From a bacterium (GTDB lineage: Bacteria; Krumholzibacteriota; Krumholzibacteriia; LZORAL124-64-63), in the NCBI GenBank assembly GCA_024223715.1, contig JAAEOA010000188.1:1-64000 (forward strand): a stretch of 64,000 bases of DNA, written 5' to 3'. Under the pieces are notes generated by a model. It made no database searches. It was given only the letters and a program-made list of their open reading frames with translations, and had not been told where the DNA came from. Position 1 is the first letter of the stretch, and every line of letters starts with the position of its first letter. The position numbers and the translations under genes were made by a program. This document shows positions 1 to 8,541 of this stretch, piece by piece.

Positions 1-457
1 GTTCCACAAAATATCCCTGTTCTTCACGTGTGGCGCGATGGCAGGGAATGGGCTTGGACTGATCCATAAATTCATAAACCAGAGAATCACGCTGGTAGAC
101 ACTGTGGTCGTAATCGTGGCTCATGGTGATGCAATCGACGTGGCAGTTTTCGGTGCACAGGGAACACCAGATGCATTTGTTGAAATCGATGGCGTAACGC
201 ATCATGTGACGCTCTTTGGCTTTGCCTTCGGTTTCAATGTAAATGCAGTCCACCGGACAGGCTTTGGCACAAATGCCGCAGGCGTCGCAACGAGTGGTAT
301 CGTTGTGCACAAAACCACGGAACCGGTCGGGCAGAACCTGGCGCTCATCCGGGTACTGCAGCGTAACCGGCTTGGTCCAGATGTGCTTGATTGTGATTCC
401 CATACCTACAAAGGCGGAACTAACCGCTTCGTAAATATTTGTGAAATACTGAACCAT
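1..457 (-). CDS. nuoI: NADH-quinone oxidoreductase subunit I (partial, 3' end outside window)
   Basis: This is the ferredoxin-like subunit of complex I, carrying electrons between peripheral arm and quinone site. The reverse strand translates from an ATG at 457 without interruption to the window edge, about 152 residues. Two four-cysteine [4Fe-4S] motifs are visible: one reading CDACGICAKACP and a second reading CIWCSLCTENCH. The second has His where Pro normally follows the last Cys. An AGGGAG ribosome site lies 5 nt before the ATG. It follows nuoH after a gap of about 35 nt and is the last Nuo gene visible; the operon probably continues to the left. The identification is firm; the C-terminus is not seen. 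Confidence 0.93.
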   Translation of the reverse strand, partial: MVQYFTNIYEAVSSAFVGMGITIKHIWTKPVTLQYPDERQVLPDRFRGFVHNDTTRCDACGICAKACPVDCIYIETEGKAKERHMMRYAIDFNKCIWCSLCTENCHVDCITMSHDYDHSVYQRDSLVYEFMDQSKPIPCHRATREEQGYFVE

Positions 458-492
458 CGGAACTCCCTGGGCTTAAGCCCTTAAGAATTTAC

Positions 493-1551
493 TCAGGCAG
501 CGGCCTGGCCACTGACCATCATCCAGATTCCGGCACCGATCACACAGACCAAGGTGATGGGAATCATGACTTTCCAACAAAGATGCATCAACTGATCGAC
601 ACGCACACGGGGCAGCGTCCAGCGCACCCACATATTCAAAAACACCATCAAAACACCTTTGATGATGAAGGTCAGCGCAGGCACATGGGGCATTCCGGGA
701 ATGGGCGCATGCCATCCACCAAGAAAGACCATGGATGCAATAAGACTGACCAGGAAAAGGTTGGCGTATTCCGACAGGAAGAAGAACGCGAAACGCATGC
801 CTGTGTACTCGGTATGGTAACCGGCAACCAGCTCGGATTCAGTCTCCGGCATATCGAAAGGACCACGGTTTGTCTCCGCGATGGAGGCAATGAAGTACAT
901 AATGAAAGCCACGAAAAGGAACGGATTACGGAAAAGGAACCAGTTCCAGAAACCACCCTGCTGGGCGATTACAATGTCCTGCGTATTCAACGACCCGACG
1001 TACATAACCACGGGAATACAGGCCAGAGCCAAAGGAATTTCGTAGCTAATCATCTGGGCTGCACCACGAGCAGCACCATAAAGGGCCCACTTGTTGTTCG
1101 AAGCCCAGCCACTCATCAGCAAGCCCAGAATTACCAGACTGCTGACAGCAAAAATGTAGAACAGACCCAAATCAAAATCGGCGGCAACAAAGCCGGGTGC
1201 CCAGGGAATGGCAGCCCAGGCCAGCAACGACCCCAGCAGCACCAGAACGGGCCCAAAAATGAACAGGTTTTTGTCTGCGTCGGCAGGAATAATATCTTCC
1301 TTGCCCAGAATTTTCAGCATGTCGGCAATAGCCTGAGCCACGCCGTGCCAGCGACCGGTTCGCATAGGGCCAAAACGGTTTTGAATAAAACCGGCCACCT
1401 TGCGTTCCATCCAGGTAAAGACGATGGCGCAAAGAGCCATCACCGTAAACATGAGAGCCGCCATTAGAGCTGAAGCACTAATGAAGGCCGCCTGATCCGA
1501 CATTTCGGAGGCGCCTGGCAAGCTGCGTAATAAATCGGTGAGGATTTCCAT
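493..1551 (-). CDS. nuoH: NADH-quinone oxidoreductase subunit H
   Basis: Membrane subunit of complex I that forms part of the quinone chamber and links the peripheral arm to the proton-pumping arm. The 352 residues are mostly hydrophobic with about eight membrane segments, the usual size for NuoH. Family landmarks visible are the EDIIPADADK loop, the ELVAGYHTEYTGMRFA segment and the C-terminal LPRVRVDQLMHLCWK motif. Its ATG overlaps the nuoD stop codon by one base (TGATG), implying translational coupling. NuoG, which precedes nuoH in 14-subunit operons, is absent here. Confidence 0.96.
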   Translation of the reverse strand: MEILTDLLRSLPGASEMSDQAAFISASALMAALMFTVMALCAIVFTWMERKVAGFIQNRFGPMRTGRWHGVAQAIADMLKILGKEDIIPADADKNLFIFGPVLVLLGSLLAWAAIPWAPGFVAADFDLGLFYIFAVSSLVILGLLMSGWASNNKWALYGAARGAAQMISYEIPLALACIPVVMYVGSLNTQDIVIAQQGGFWNWFLFRNPFLFVAFIMYFIASIAETNRGPFDMPETESELVAGYHTEYTGMRFAFFFLSEYANLFLVSLIASMVFLGGWHAPIPGMPHVPALTFIIKGVLMVFLNMWVRWTLPRVRVDQLMHLCWKVMIPITLVCVIGAGIWMMVSGQAAA

Positions 1552-2729
1552 CAGCGGTCAATCTCCCCGAGAACAATGTCCAACGATCCGATGAAGGCCA
1601 CGAGGTCAGAGACCATCATGCCCACACCCGCTTTTTCAATAACCTGCAGGTTACAGAATGACGGAGATCGCACTTTATGCCGGAACGGGCTCTGCCCGCC
1701 ATCGGCGATGATATAGTGACCGAGTTCCCCTTTGGAGCTTTCGGTCCTGCTGAAAGCGGCACCGGCCGGAGCCTTCACCAGCTTCTTCAAGGGCAGGGTC
1801 TGGTAAGATCCGTCAGGCATGGTTTCTATGGCCTGACGAATGATCTTGCAACTTTCAGATATTTCCCTGACCCGAACCATGTAACGATCCCAGCAATCGC
1901 CAACCTGTCCCATTTCGCCCAGTCCCACGGGAATGTCGAAATCGAATTTTGGATAGGCGCCGTAGGCGTCGTCTTTACGGCAATCGAATTTCACACCCGA
2001 ACCTCGCAAAACCGGGCCGGTGCAACCGTAATCGAAGCAATCTTCTTTAGTAAGAACACCCACGTTGGCCAAACGCTGGACAAAGATCTTGTTGTAACTC
2101 AACAAGTTATTGTAATCGTCCAGTTTTTTGTCTTCCATCATGGTGATAAAATCGATGACGTCAGATTCCCAGTTGTCGTTGGGCATGTCGTAACGCACGC
2201 CGCCGGGAACCATGTAGTTATAAAGCATGCGGCCGCCGGCAATGCGCTCCAGCAAATCGAGAATAACTTCCCGTTCGCGGAAGCAATAAAGCAGTGGCGA
2301 CCAGGCCCCCATGTCCAGGCCAAAAGTAGCCAGGGCAATGAGGTGGCTGGCAATTCGGGACAACTCGGCCACAATGCAGCGAATGTTTTCGGCGCGGTCG
2401 GGCACTTCAATGCCGCCCACTTTTTCCATCGCTGTTACATATGCATGATTGCAGCACATGGGCGCCAGATAATCGAAACGATCACTGTACACAACCCATT
2501 GCTTATAATTGATGCCTTCGGCAATTTTCTCGGCGCAGCGGTGCAGGTAACCCAGCACCGGAGTAACTTTGTAGACCACTTCGCCGTCGGTTTCCAACAG
2601 CAGACGCAGCACACCGTGAGTAGCCGGGTGCTGGGGTCCCATGTTCAGTTCCAGCAGCTCACTCTTGATTTCATGAGAGTGATCCTGACCGGCCCAACCG
2701 TGATTCATTTTTGTTTCCTCGGTTGCCAT
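1551..2729 (-). CDS. nuoD: NADH-quinone oxidoreductase subunit D (49 kDa)
   Basis: The 49-kDa subunit contributes to the quinone-binding site at the base of the peripheral arm. The 392-residue product has the family signature NMGPQHPATHGVLR near residue 31 and the typical C-terminal GEIDR ending. The start at 2729 is supported by GGAGG six bases upstream; an in-frame Met at codon 8 is a weaker alternative. It sits directly after nuoC and overlaps nuoH by one base. It is a separate gene from nuoC, not the NuoCD fusion seen in enterobacteria. Confidence 0.96.
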   Translation of the reverse strand: MATEETKMNHGWAGQDHSHEIKSELLELNMGPQHPATHGVLRLLLETDGEVVYKVTPVLGYLHRCAEKIAEGINYKQWVVYSDRFDYLAPMCCNHAYVTAMEKVGGIEVPDRAENIRCIVAELSRIASHLIALATFGLDMGAWSPLLYCFREREVILDLLERIAGGRMLYNYMVPGGVRYDMPNDNWESDVIDFITMMEDKKLDDYNNLLSYNKIFVQRLANVGVLTKEDCFDYGCTGPVLRGSGVKFDCRKDDAYGAYPKFDFDIPVGLGEMGQVGDCWDRYMVRVREISESCKIIRQAIETMPDGSYQTLPLKKLVKAPAGAAFSRTESSKGELGHYIIADGGQSPFRHKVRSPSFCNLQVIEKAGVGMMVSDLVAFIGSLDIVLGEIDR

Positions 2730-2730
2730 G

Positions 2731-3348
2731 TTATTCCTCCCCCGGTTCTTTATTGGCGGCGGGAGAGCCTTGGGAAATCAAGTTTTCACCGGACAGTTTT
2801 ACGGTCTGCCACTGGCTGGGCATTTCATAATCTTTGCGCAGGGGATGGCCTTCCCAGGCTTCATCCAGCAACATGCGCTTCAGGTTCGGATGGCCTTCGA
2901 AACGAATGCCCACCAAATCCCAGGCTTCGCGTTCATGCCAGTTGGCCGTGGACCAAACCGAACTAACGGTGGGCACACAAGCCACTTCACGACTAACGCG
3001 CACCCTCATGCTGAATTTGTGCTTCAGTTCATGACTATACAAGTGATAAGCAACCCCAAAGTCGCCTTCAGCCACCCGGTCACTGGTTTCAGGAACACCT
3101 TCACCGGTGTAACCAAGAATAGCCACGGATTTGCCTTTGCCGTTTTCATCCAGGCCGTCCCAGTCGATTCCCGACAAGCACATTAGCTGGTTGAAACGCA
3201 GTTGTTCATTATCGCGCAGAAAAAGTCCTGCAGCAGCAATTTTGGCTGGATCAATTTTGGCGAAGGCTTCGACACCCTCTTCGTTGAACTCCAGAGCGCC
3301 TTCGCCCAGGTGTTCAGCCAACATTTCGTAAATAGCTTTCTGTTCCAT
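2731..3348 (-). CDS. nuoC: NADH-quinone oxidoreductase subunit C (30 kDa)
   Basis: Peripheral-arm subunit of complex I. The product of about 205 residues contains the NuoC signature around WHEREAWDLVGIRFEGHPNL and ends with an RKDYEMP segment typical of the family. I chose the ATG at 3348, eight bases after the nuoB stop and preceded by GGGAG, over an upstream in-frame ATG at 3399 that lies inside nuoB. One base separates its stop from the nuoD start region. Identification by motif and operon position is strong. Confidence 0.94.
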   Translation of the reverse strand: MEQKAIYEMLAEHLGEGALEFNEEGVEAFAKIDPAKIAAAGLFLRDNEQLRFNQLMCLSGIDWDGLDENGKGKSVAILGYTGEGVPETSDRVAEGDFGVAYHLYSHELKHKFSMRVRVSREVACVPTVSSVWSTANWHEREAWDLVGIRFEGHPNLKRMLLDEAWEGHPLRKDYEMPSQWQTVKLSGENLISQGSPAANKEPGEE

Positions 3349-3356
3349 GACTCCCG

Positions 3357-3971
3357 CTACTTCCGGTAGGGAATTTTCTTGGCGTAATCGCTGACCCATT
3401 TGGGGGCCTTGAATCGGCCTTCACGGCCCCGAATTTTATCCTGCAGGCGCATGAGGCCTTCAATGAGAACTTCCGGCCGTGGCGGACAACCCGGCACGTA
3501 AACATCGACCGGCACCAGCATATCCACGCCTTTAACCACGTGGTAACCGTACTTGAAGTAGGGTCCGCCACCGATGGCACAACTGCCCATGGCAATGACC
3601 CATTTGGGTTCCGGCATTTGGTCGTAAATCAGCTTCAGACGAGTGGCCATTTTTCCAGTTACGGTACCCGAAACAATCATCAGGTCAGCCTGACGGGGTG
3701 TGGCGCGAAAAGCACCTGCACCAAAACGATCGATATCGTAACGAGTGGCACTGGTGGCCATCATTTCAATAGCACAGCAAGCCAAACCAAAGGTCACCGG
3801 CCAAATGCTGGACAGTTTGGCCCAGTTGAAGACCTCGTCCAGGGTCGTCAGCATGAAGTTTTGTTCTTTGTTGTCTTTTACAAGTTCAAACTGCGACGGA
3901 ATGTCAAAATCGAGCATGTTTTCCCGCTCGACGCTATATCCTTCAGGGGGTGTGGTGTTATCCCTGCTCAT
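3357..3971 (-). CDS. nuoB: NADH-quinone oxidoreductase subunit B
   Basis: Carries the terminal [4Fe-4S] cluster N2 that hands electrons to quinone. In 204 residues the cluster ligands are visible: a Cys pair at about residues 65-66 (ACCAIEMM), Cys131 (GSCAIGGG) and Cys162 (GCPPRPE). The first 25 residues are a poorly conserved extension. The start overlaps the nuoA stop (ATGA), so the two are coupled. Confidence 0.96.
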   Translation of the reverse strand: MSRDNTTPPEGYSVERENMLDFDIPSQFELVKDNKEQNFMLTTLDEVFNWAKLSSIWPVTFGLACCAIEMMATSATRYDIDRFGAGAFRATPRQADLMIVSGTVTGKMATRLKLIYDQMPEPKWVIAMGSCAIGGGPYFKYGYHVVKGVDMLVPVDVYVPGCPPRPEVLIEGLMRLQDKIRGREGRFKAPKWVSDYAKKIPYRK

Positions 3972-4465
3972 GAGGCGGGAACCTCCTGCTCCGAAGCTGT
4001 GCCGGATGCGGGCTTGAGGTGATTTTCAGGTTTGGGGCGTTCCATGAGTTCTTTTACCCACAGCAAATCGCCTTTAACCCAGACATAGGCCAGGCCCACA
4101 GCCAGAATGGAAAGGAAAATGACCATTTCCCAGAAAACGAGGGCGCCCATTTGCGGCAAGGGAAACAGACTTTTAAAGACTACAGCCCAAGGATATAGGA
4201 AAATTACTTCCACATCGAAGATGATGAAGAAAAGGGCTATCAGGTAGAAACGCACATTAAATCGGACCCAACTGGAACCCGATGGCATTTCGCCGCATTC
4301 ATAGGAGGTCATTTTTGCCGCACTGGGATTGCTGGGTCGCAGTAACTTAGCCACGCCCAAGGCCAGACCCGCAAAAACGAATCCAATGATGACAAAAATG
4401 AATACTGTCGCAAAGTGACCTTGCACGCTGCTGGCAATGGCCACAAAGGGGTGCATCAGGTTCAT
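3968..4465 (-). CDS. nuoA: NADH-quinone oxidoreductase subunit A
   Basis: Small membrane subunit of complex I with three hydrophobic helices. The loop [20 protein letters not shown] and the [12 protein letters not shown] helix are family landmarks. At 165 residues it is longer than the usual 120-150, owing to a charged, proline-rich tail after the last helix. It is the first gene of the nuo block; the start at 4465 has only a weak GGGA ribosome site, and a second Met three codons later is possible. The promoter should lie in 4466-4749. Confidence 0.93.
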   Translation of the reverse strand: MNLMHPFVAIASSVQGHFATVFIFVIIGFVFAGLALGVAKLLRPSNPSAAKMTSYECGEMPSGSSWVRFNVRFYLIALFFIIFDVEVIFLYPWAVVFKSLFPLPQMGALVFWEMVIFLSILAVGLAYVWVKGDLLWVKELMERPKPENHLKPASGTASEQEVPAS

Positions 4466-4749
4466 GAAAATCCCGGTTTTCGTTATTGTTCAGCAAAATT
4501 GGACTTCTCAAATTTTCAATATCCAACGGCCAAACGGGTGCCGGTTGAAGGCCGGGAAGAACCCGGCCGCTTCGCCAAGCTGCCAATTTTGTGGCAACCG
4601 CCCGCCAAATTACATATTTTTAGGGCCTTGCTGTCAAGAGATTGTTTGATTGCTGAACTAATTATAGCCATGTGTTAAGTTCACAGCAGGTTGGCTGGCT
4701 TCCAGATTGCACTGTTATAAATCAAACTTTCCCCGAAAGGATTCACCTC

Positions 4750-5184
4750 GTGATTAGTATTATCGCCGTGGGAAAAATGAAAGACAAACGGCTCAGCCAA
4801 CTGGCCGATGATTTCCTGAAACGGCTTCGCCCTTTGGCACCGGTCAAAGTTGTGGAACTAAAAGACAGCAAACCCGAAAAAGAAGCCCAGCAAATGGTGG
4901 CTAAACTTCCCTCATCCGGAGGCAATACTCTTGTGGTGGCCATGGATGAAAAAGGCGAAGACCTTTCCAGTGAAGATTTTGCCAAATTATTGGGCAAACA
5001 CGGCTCAATTTGCCTGCTCATTGGCAGCGCCGATGGTCTGGGATCTGCGGCCCGGACTAGGGCTGACCGGAGCCTGCGGCTTTCGAGTATGACCTGGACC
5101 CACGAAATGGCACGAGTCCTGCTCATTGAACAAATCTACCGGGGGTTCAGCATTTTAAAGGGCCGGCCCTATCATCGCAGTTGA
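4750..5184 (+). CDS. rlmH: 23S rRNA (pseudouridine1915-N3)-methyltransferase
   Basis: SPOUT-fold methyltransferase that modifies pseudouridine 1915 in helix 69 of 23S rRNA. The product is about 144 residues, close to the family norm of about 155. The knotted C-terminal half is recognisable from LLIGSADGL, the THEMARVLLIEQIYRG segment and the conserved ending PYHRS. I favour the GTG at 4750 (AAAGGA upstream), because the region before it up to 4672 does not resemble the family and the protein then begins with the typical VISIIAVGKMK strand. It is divergent from nuoA. Confidence 0.9.
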   Translation: MISIIAVGKMKDKRLSQLADDFLKRLRPLAPVKVVELKDSKPEKEAQQMVAKLPSSGGNTLVVAMDEKGEDLSSEDFAKLLGKHGSICLLIGSADGLGSAARTRADRSLRLSSMTWTHEMARVLLIEQIYRGFSILKGRPYHRS

Positions 5185-5208
5185 ATCATAGCCTTTTTGG
5201 CATATAAT
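5181..5208 (+). promoter_or_regulatory. Sigma70-type promoter for the PEGA/lipoprotein genes
   Basis: TTGAAT at 5181-5186 and TATAAT at 5203-5208 are separated by 16 bases. The -35 hexamer overlaps the rlmH stop. A short hairpin (GGCTT-CAGAA-AAGCC, 5219-5233) lies in the predicted leader before the start at 5276. Confidence 0.6.
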
Positions 5209-5275
5209 ACAGAAGCACGGCTTCAGAAAAGCCCTTTACCAGGAAATTGACAAACTGCCGACAGGATGTTGGAAA

Positions 5276-6055
5276 ATGACCCTTACAGCCCATTCCCCTA
5301 TTTCTTTCCGTTTGGTAGCCATTACGTTGTTTTTGGCACTTATTTCAGCCGTTGCTTTTCCTTCTGCCACCAATGCGTCTCAATTGGAAATCACCGGTAC
5401 AGCCGGGGCCACCGTTCTGATAAACGATAAGGCTATGGGTTTTTTACCCCTGAAAACCAAACTTACCCTTGCCCCTGGCATTTACGAAATTAAAAGCGAA
5501 CTGCCTGGCTATCTTCCATATGAGACAACAGTGACCCTGCAGGAGGTCAACGCCCTGGAACATCTGCACATTCGTCTATTGCCCTTGAGCAAAAAAACCG
5601 CCTGGACCGGCAACCTGCTTTTTGCTGGATTGGGCCAACACTACATGGGCAAAAATTTTAAAGGGTATTTATTCAATGCCGCCGAGGCCGGGGGTCTTTT
5701 AGCGGCCATTGCTGGTGAATTACAGCGAACAGACTACCGCAAAGATTATCTGCTGTTGAAAGAAAAATACGATTCCGCCATTAACCCTGAAGATTTGGAA
5801 TACTACCAAGCCCAGAGTGAAAAAGCCTATAGCAACATGGAAGACGCGGAAGGACTGCGCAATACCGGCCTGATGATCGCCGGTGGAGCCATTGCCCTTA
5901 GTATTGTCGATGCCCTTCTGTTTTTCCCAAACATCGAAGCAGGCACCGGAGAAGTCCCTATTCAAATGGGCTCAGTAATATTTGATGGACCTGGCTTTGC
6001 TAGCCAAAGCCATCCCCTGCAAACCGTTCATGCCGCCTTCAAGCTGGAGTTTTAA
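5276..6055 (+). CDS. PEGA-domain membrane/envelope protein
   Basis: Exported protein of 259 residues. An N-terminal signal segment (residues 11-35) is followed by a PEGA-type beta domain (about 36-105: ITGTAGATVLINDK, then GIYEIKSELPGY), a fold found in surface and S-layer-associated proteins. The remainder has two hydrophobic stretches (about 115-145 and 195-220) flanking a charged helical section, like small PEGA/DUF5683-type membrane proteins. Its stop overlaps the next ATG (TAATG), so it probably shares a transcript with the lipoprotein. Specific function unknown. Confidence 0.75.
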   Translation: MTLTAHSPISFRLVAITLFLALISAVAFPSATNASQLEITGTAGATVLINDKAMGFLPLKTKLTLAPGIYEIKSELPGYLPYETTVTLQEVNALEHLHIRLLPLSKKTAWTGNLLFAGLGQHYMGKNFKGYLFNAAEAGGLLAAIAGELQRTDYRKDYLLLKEKYDSAINPEDLEYYQAQSEKAYSNMEDAEGLRNTGLMIAGGAIALSIVDALLFFPNIEAGTGEVPIQMGSVIFDGPGFASQSHPLQTVHAAFKLEF

Positions 6056-6096
6056 TGAAATTGCGATCTGTTTCGCCCCAAGGGAGCCATTTAACC

Positions 6097-7896
6097 ATGA
6101 ATATGCGCCGAGCCTTTGTTCTGGCCACTTTACTGGCCATGGTTTCAATCATAGCCTTGTCTTTTCTGGCTGGGTGCGACAGCACTCCGGAAACTCCAGA
6201 TTTTGAAAACCCTTTTGACCCCAATGCCAGCAATGGCGGCGACCCCTTTGAACTGACAGCAACCATGGGTGATTCTTCAGTCACTTTAATGTGGAATCAG
6301 CTTCAGGATTTTGACATTTCTTCGTACGTTGTCCTGCACAGCATGAGCATCTTTGATCAGTTTTTCTCCATCGGTTCCGTCGAGGCAACCACTCAGGATA
6401 TCATTCAATTCGAGTACGACAACCCCGAACCCACTGCCACTCATTACTTTAAAATTCAGGCCTTCAACTCAGCCGGGGAATTCTCCGGAGCCTCTCACAT
6501 TACGCCCACTTCAGTAGATGTTCTGGCCATGGTTCAGGTTAACGATGGCAGCCGCGACGTTCCCTCGCGCAACATCAGCCTGTCCATCAGTGTCACCGAT
6601 GGCGACTCTCTCCGCATCAGCCAGGATGGGCACCCCGAGTCAGAAGTCGTCCTGCCTGCTGACATTTCCGGCACTGCCACAGAACTGGCCTGGGATCTGG
6701 GCTCGGCCACCAGTAACGATACAACCATGACAATTTCTGTCGTGGTGCAATTTGGTGTCAATCTGGGGGATACTAACAAAGTTGTCATTTCTCCCCAATT
6801 CAGCCCCCGGCATTTGTTACACCGGGGAGGCACCAAAGCAGCCTCTCTGAACCCATTGTTGGACATTGTTTCAGATGGTGTTGTTTTCATGCGCTTTGCC
6901 AATGAAATTGAAAACCTACCCAACCTACGCTGGGAGCCAGGAGCTGATACTTTCAGCGATTTCTTCCTGATCGACAGCGCAAACTCCCAATTCATCTACG
7001 CGGAATACATGGGTGATTTCGGATTTTCTGTTACCAAGACTCTTCCTGTAACACCCGACCTGCTGACCGCCCCGGAATTTTCTTTGGACCTACCTGCCGA
7101 CCACATTACCGATGAAATTGTCGTTACCACATTCAGCAACGCCGTGGCTCTGCAAATGCGTTTTGCCGAAACCCTCGACTTTGCAAGTGTGCCCTGGGTT
7201 GATTACAGTGACACTTCATCTGTTACCCTGACCTCCACTCCTGGCCAGAAATCAATTTACGCTCAATACCGTAACGACTTCGCCGACTCTCCCATTCTCA
7301 CCGATTACGTTATTTACCTTTCTCAACCCCTGAATGTGGCCATTAATGCTCCAACAGAGGGCAATCTGGTCATGGGCGGAACCGTGTTGGGTGTGCTTGG
7401 CACAGCGGCCATTCCCTCAGGCAGTGCTGTCATCGATTCCGTTAAATTTGATGGAGGTTCTGTTTTTGAACATGTCACCGGTACTGAAAATTGGACCTAT
7501 GACTGGACCATCCCCCGTTATGATGCAGACACCGATCTGATAGTCAGAGCCAGGGCCTGGGCCGGTGACGATTCCGTAACCACCTCTCTGAGCCTCACGG
7601 TCACTCAAATCCTGCTGGATATTTCCTCTCATGCAGATGGCGATACCCTTACCAGTGATACTGATGTCACCCTTTCCGGGTCTTCATCGCCACCAACCGA
7701 AGGAACAGAAATTTCGTCAGTAACAGTAACAATTGATGGCGACACTCAAATTGCTGAAGGAACAACATCCTGGAGTTATGACTGGCATCCTGATTTGGTG
7801 ATCGATGAAGAAGAAATAGTGATCACAGTTACGGCAAACGCTGGAAACTACTCCTATAGCCAATCCGTCAGCTTGCTGGTTGTCGCCCCTGAATAG
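6097..7896 (+). CDS. Large lipoprotein with fibronectin/Ig-like repeats
   Basis: Predicted lipoprotein of about 599 residues. The signal peptide ends in the lipobox LAGC, followed by NPFDPN, a motif common just after the lipid anchor in FCB-group lipoproteins. A fibronectin type III-like domain follows (about residues 40-125), then beta-rich segments, and two C-terminal Ig-like modules of the kind that start 'VAINAPTEGNLVMGG' and 'LDISSHADGDTLTS'. I prefer the ATG at 6097 because it gives a normal signal peptide; an in-frame ATG at 6055 overlaps the previous stop and would add 14 residues. Probably a surface or periplasmic binding or adhesion protein. Confidence 0.78.
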   Translation: MNMRRAFVLATLLAMVSIIALSFLAGCDSTPETPDFENPFDPNASNGGDPFELTATMGDSSVTLMWNQLQDFDISSYVVLHSMSIFDQFFSIGSVEATTQDIIQFEYDNPEPTATHYFKIQAFNSAGEFSGASHITPTSVDVLAMVQVNDGSRDVPSRNISLSISVTDGDSLRISQDGHPESEVVLPADISGTATELAWDLGSATSNDTTMTISVVVQFGVNLGDTNKVVISPQFSPRHLLHRGGTKAASLNPLLDIVSDGVVFMRFANEIENLPNLRWEPGADTFSDFFLIDSANSQFIYAEYMGDFGFSVTKTLPVTPDLLTAPEFSLDLPADHITDEIVVTTFSNAVALQMRFAETLDFASVPWVDYSDTSSVTLTSTPGQKSIYAQYRNDFADSPILTDYVIYLSQPLNVAINAPTEGNLVMGGTVLGVLGTAAIPSGSAVIDSVKFDGGSVFEHVTGTENWTYDWTIPRYDADTDLIVRARAWAGDDSVTTSLSLTVTQILLDISSHADGDTLTSDTDVTLSGSSSPPTEGTEISSVTVTIDGDTQIAEGTTSWSYDWHPDLVIDEEEIVITVTANAGNYSYSQSVSLLVVAPE

Positions 7897-7922
7897 TTTG
7901 TCTTTGGGCAATGACTCACAAA

Positions 7923-7955
7923 ATTCTTCATAAAGTTAATTTTTCCATGAAGAAT
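7923..7955. repeat. Inverted repeat upstream of ECF sigma gene
   Basis: Perfect 9-bp arms ATTCTTCAT and ATGAAGAAT are separated by 15 bases, in the gap between the lipoprotein gene and the sigma factor. It could be an operator for the sigma gene or a weak terminator for the lipoprotein gene; no U-run follows. Confidence 0.5.
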
Positions 7956-8022
7956 CCTGCTGCTCACGCGTCTACCCTGATTGAGACGGTCGAATGAGGC
8001 TCAAACCAGTCAGGCGTTTTAC

Positions 8023-8541
8023 ATGACCAGACAACTATCTCCGGACCAACTTTTTGTTAAACTGGTGGATCAGTATCTGGATCGCGTATATCGCTTCCTC
8101 TGCAATTTTGTCCGGGATCCTGAAGCGGCTCGTGATCTAAGTCACGAAACCTTCTTGCATTTGCGGCGTCAGGTCGACAGCGGCAAGGAAATAAGTGAAG
8201 CCTATGTCTTCACCACCGCCCGCAATACAGCCCTTTCGCACTGGCTCCAAAACAAACGGGAATACGCCAAACGCGAAGCCTTGAGCCAGGAACAGAATTC
8301 AGCCTCAGACACAGCCTCTTCCTCCGCAGAAAACAACGAACTTCGCCGGGCCCTGCAGACCGCTCTGGAGCAACTGCCTGAACAACAACGTTCAGTTTTC
8401 CTATTGTCCGAAGTCGAGGGTTTGAAATACGAGCAAATTGCCAGGATCCTGGACATTAGCCCTGGTACTGTTGCCTCACGAAAATTCAACGCGACCCGCA
8501 CCATGAGGATTCAACTGAAAAGGATGGGCCATGAATTGTAA
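8023..8541 (+). CDS. ECF-family RNA polymerase sigma factor
   Basis: Alternative sigma factor of the extracytoplasmic-function type, 172 residues. Region 2 is visible as DQYLDRVYRFLCNFVRDPEAARDLSHETFL and region 4 as LPEQQRSVFLLSEVEGLKYEQIA with the helix-turn-helix ILDISPGTVASR; regions 1 and 3 are absent as expected. The ATG at 8023 is preferred over a TTG at 7981 because region 2 then begins at a normal distance. The next gene starts inside its last four codons and encodes a zinc-finger anti-sigma-like protein, so the pair should form a regulatory switch. Confidence 0.92.
   Translation: MTRQLSPDQLFVKLVDQYLDRVYRFLCNFVRDPEAARDLSHETFLHLRRQVDSGKEISEAYVFTTARNTALSHWLQNKREYAKREALSQEQNSASDTASSSAENNELRRALQTALEQLPEQQRSVFLLSEVEGLKYEQIARILDISPGTVASRKFNATRTMRIQLKRMGHEL

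Noticed and set aside
583-2966. Long plus-strand open frames (294 and 429 residues) opposite nuoH and nuoD
   Set aside because: They are antisense shadows of clearly conserved complex I genes and show no domain or signal of their own.
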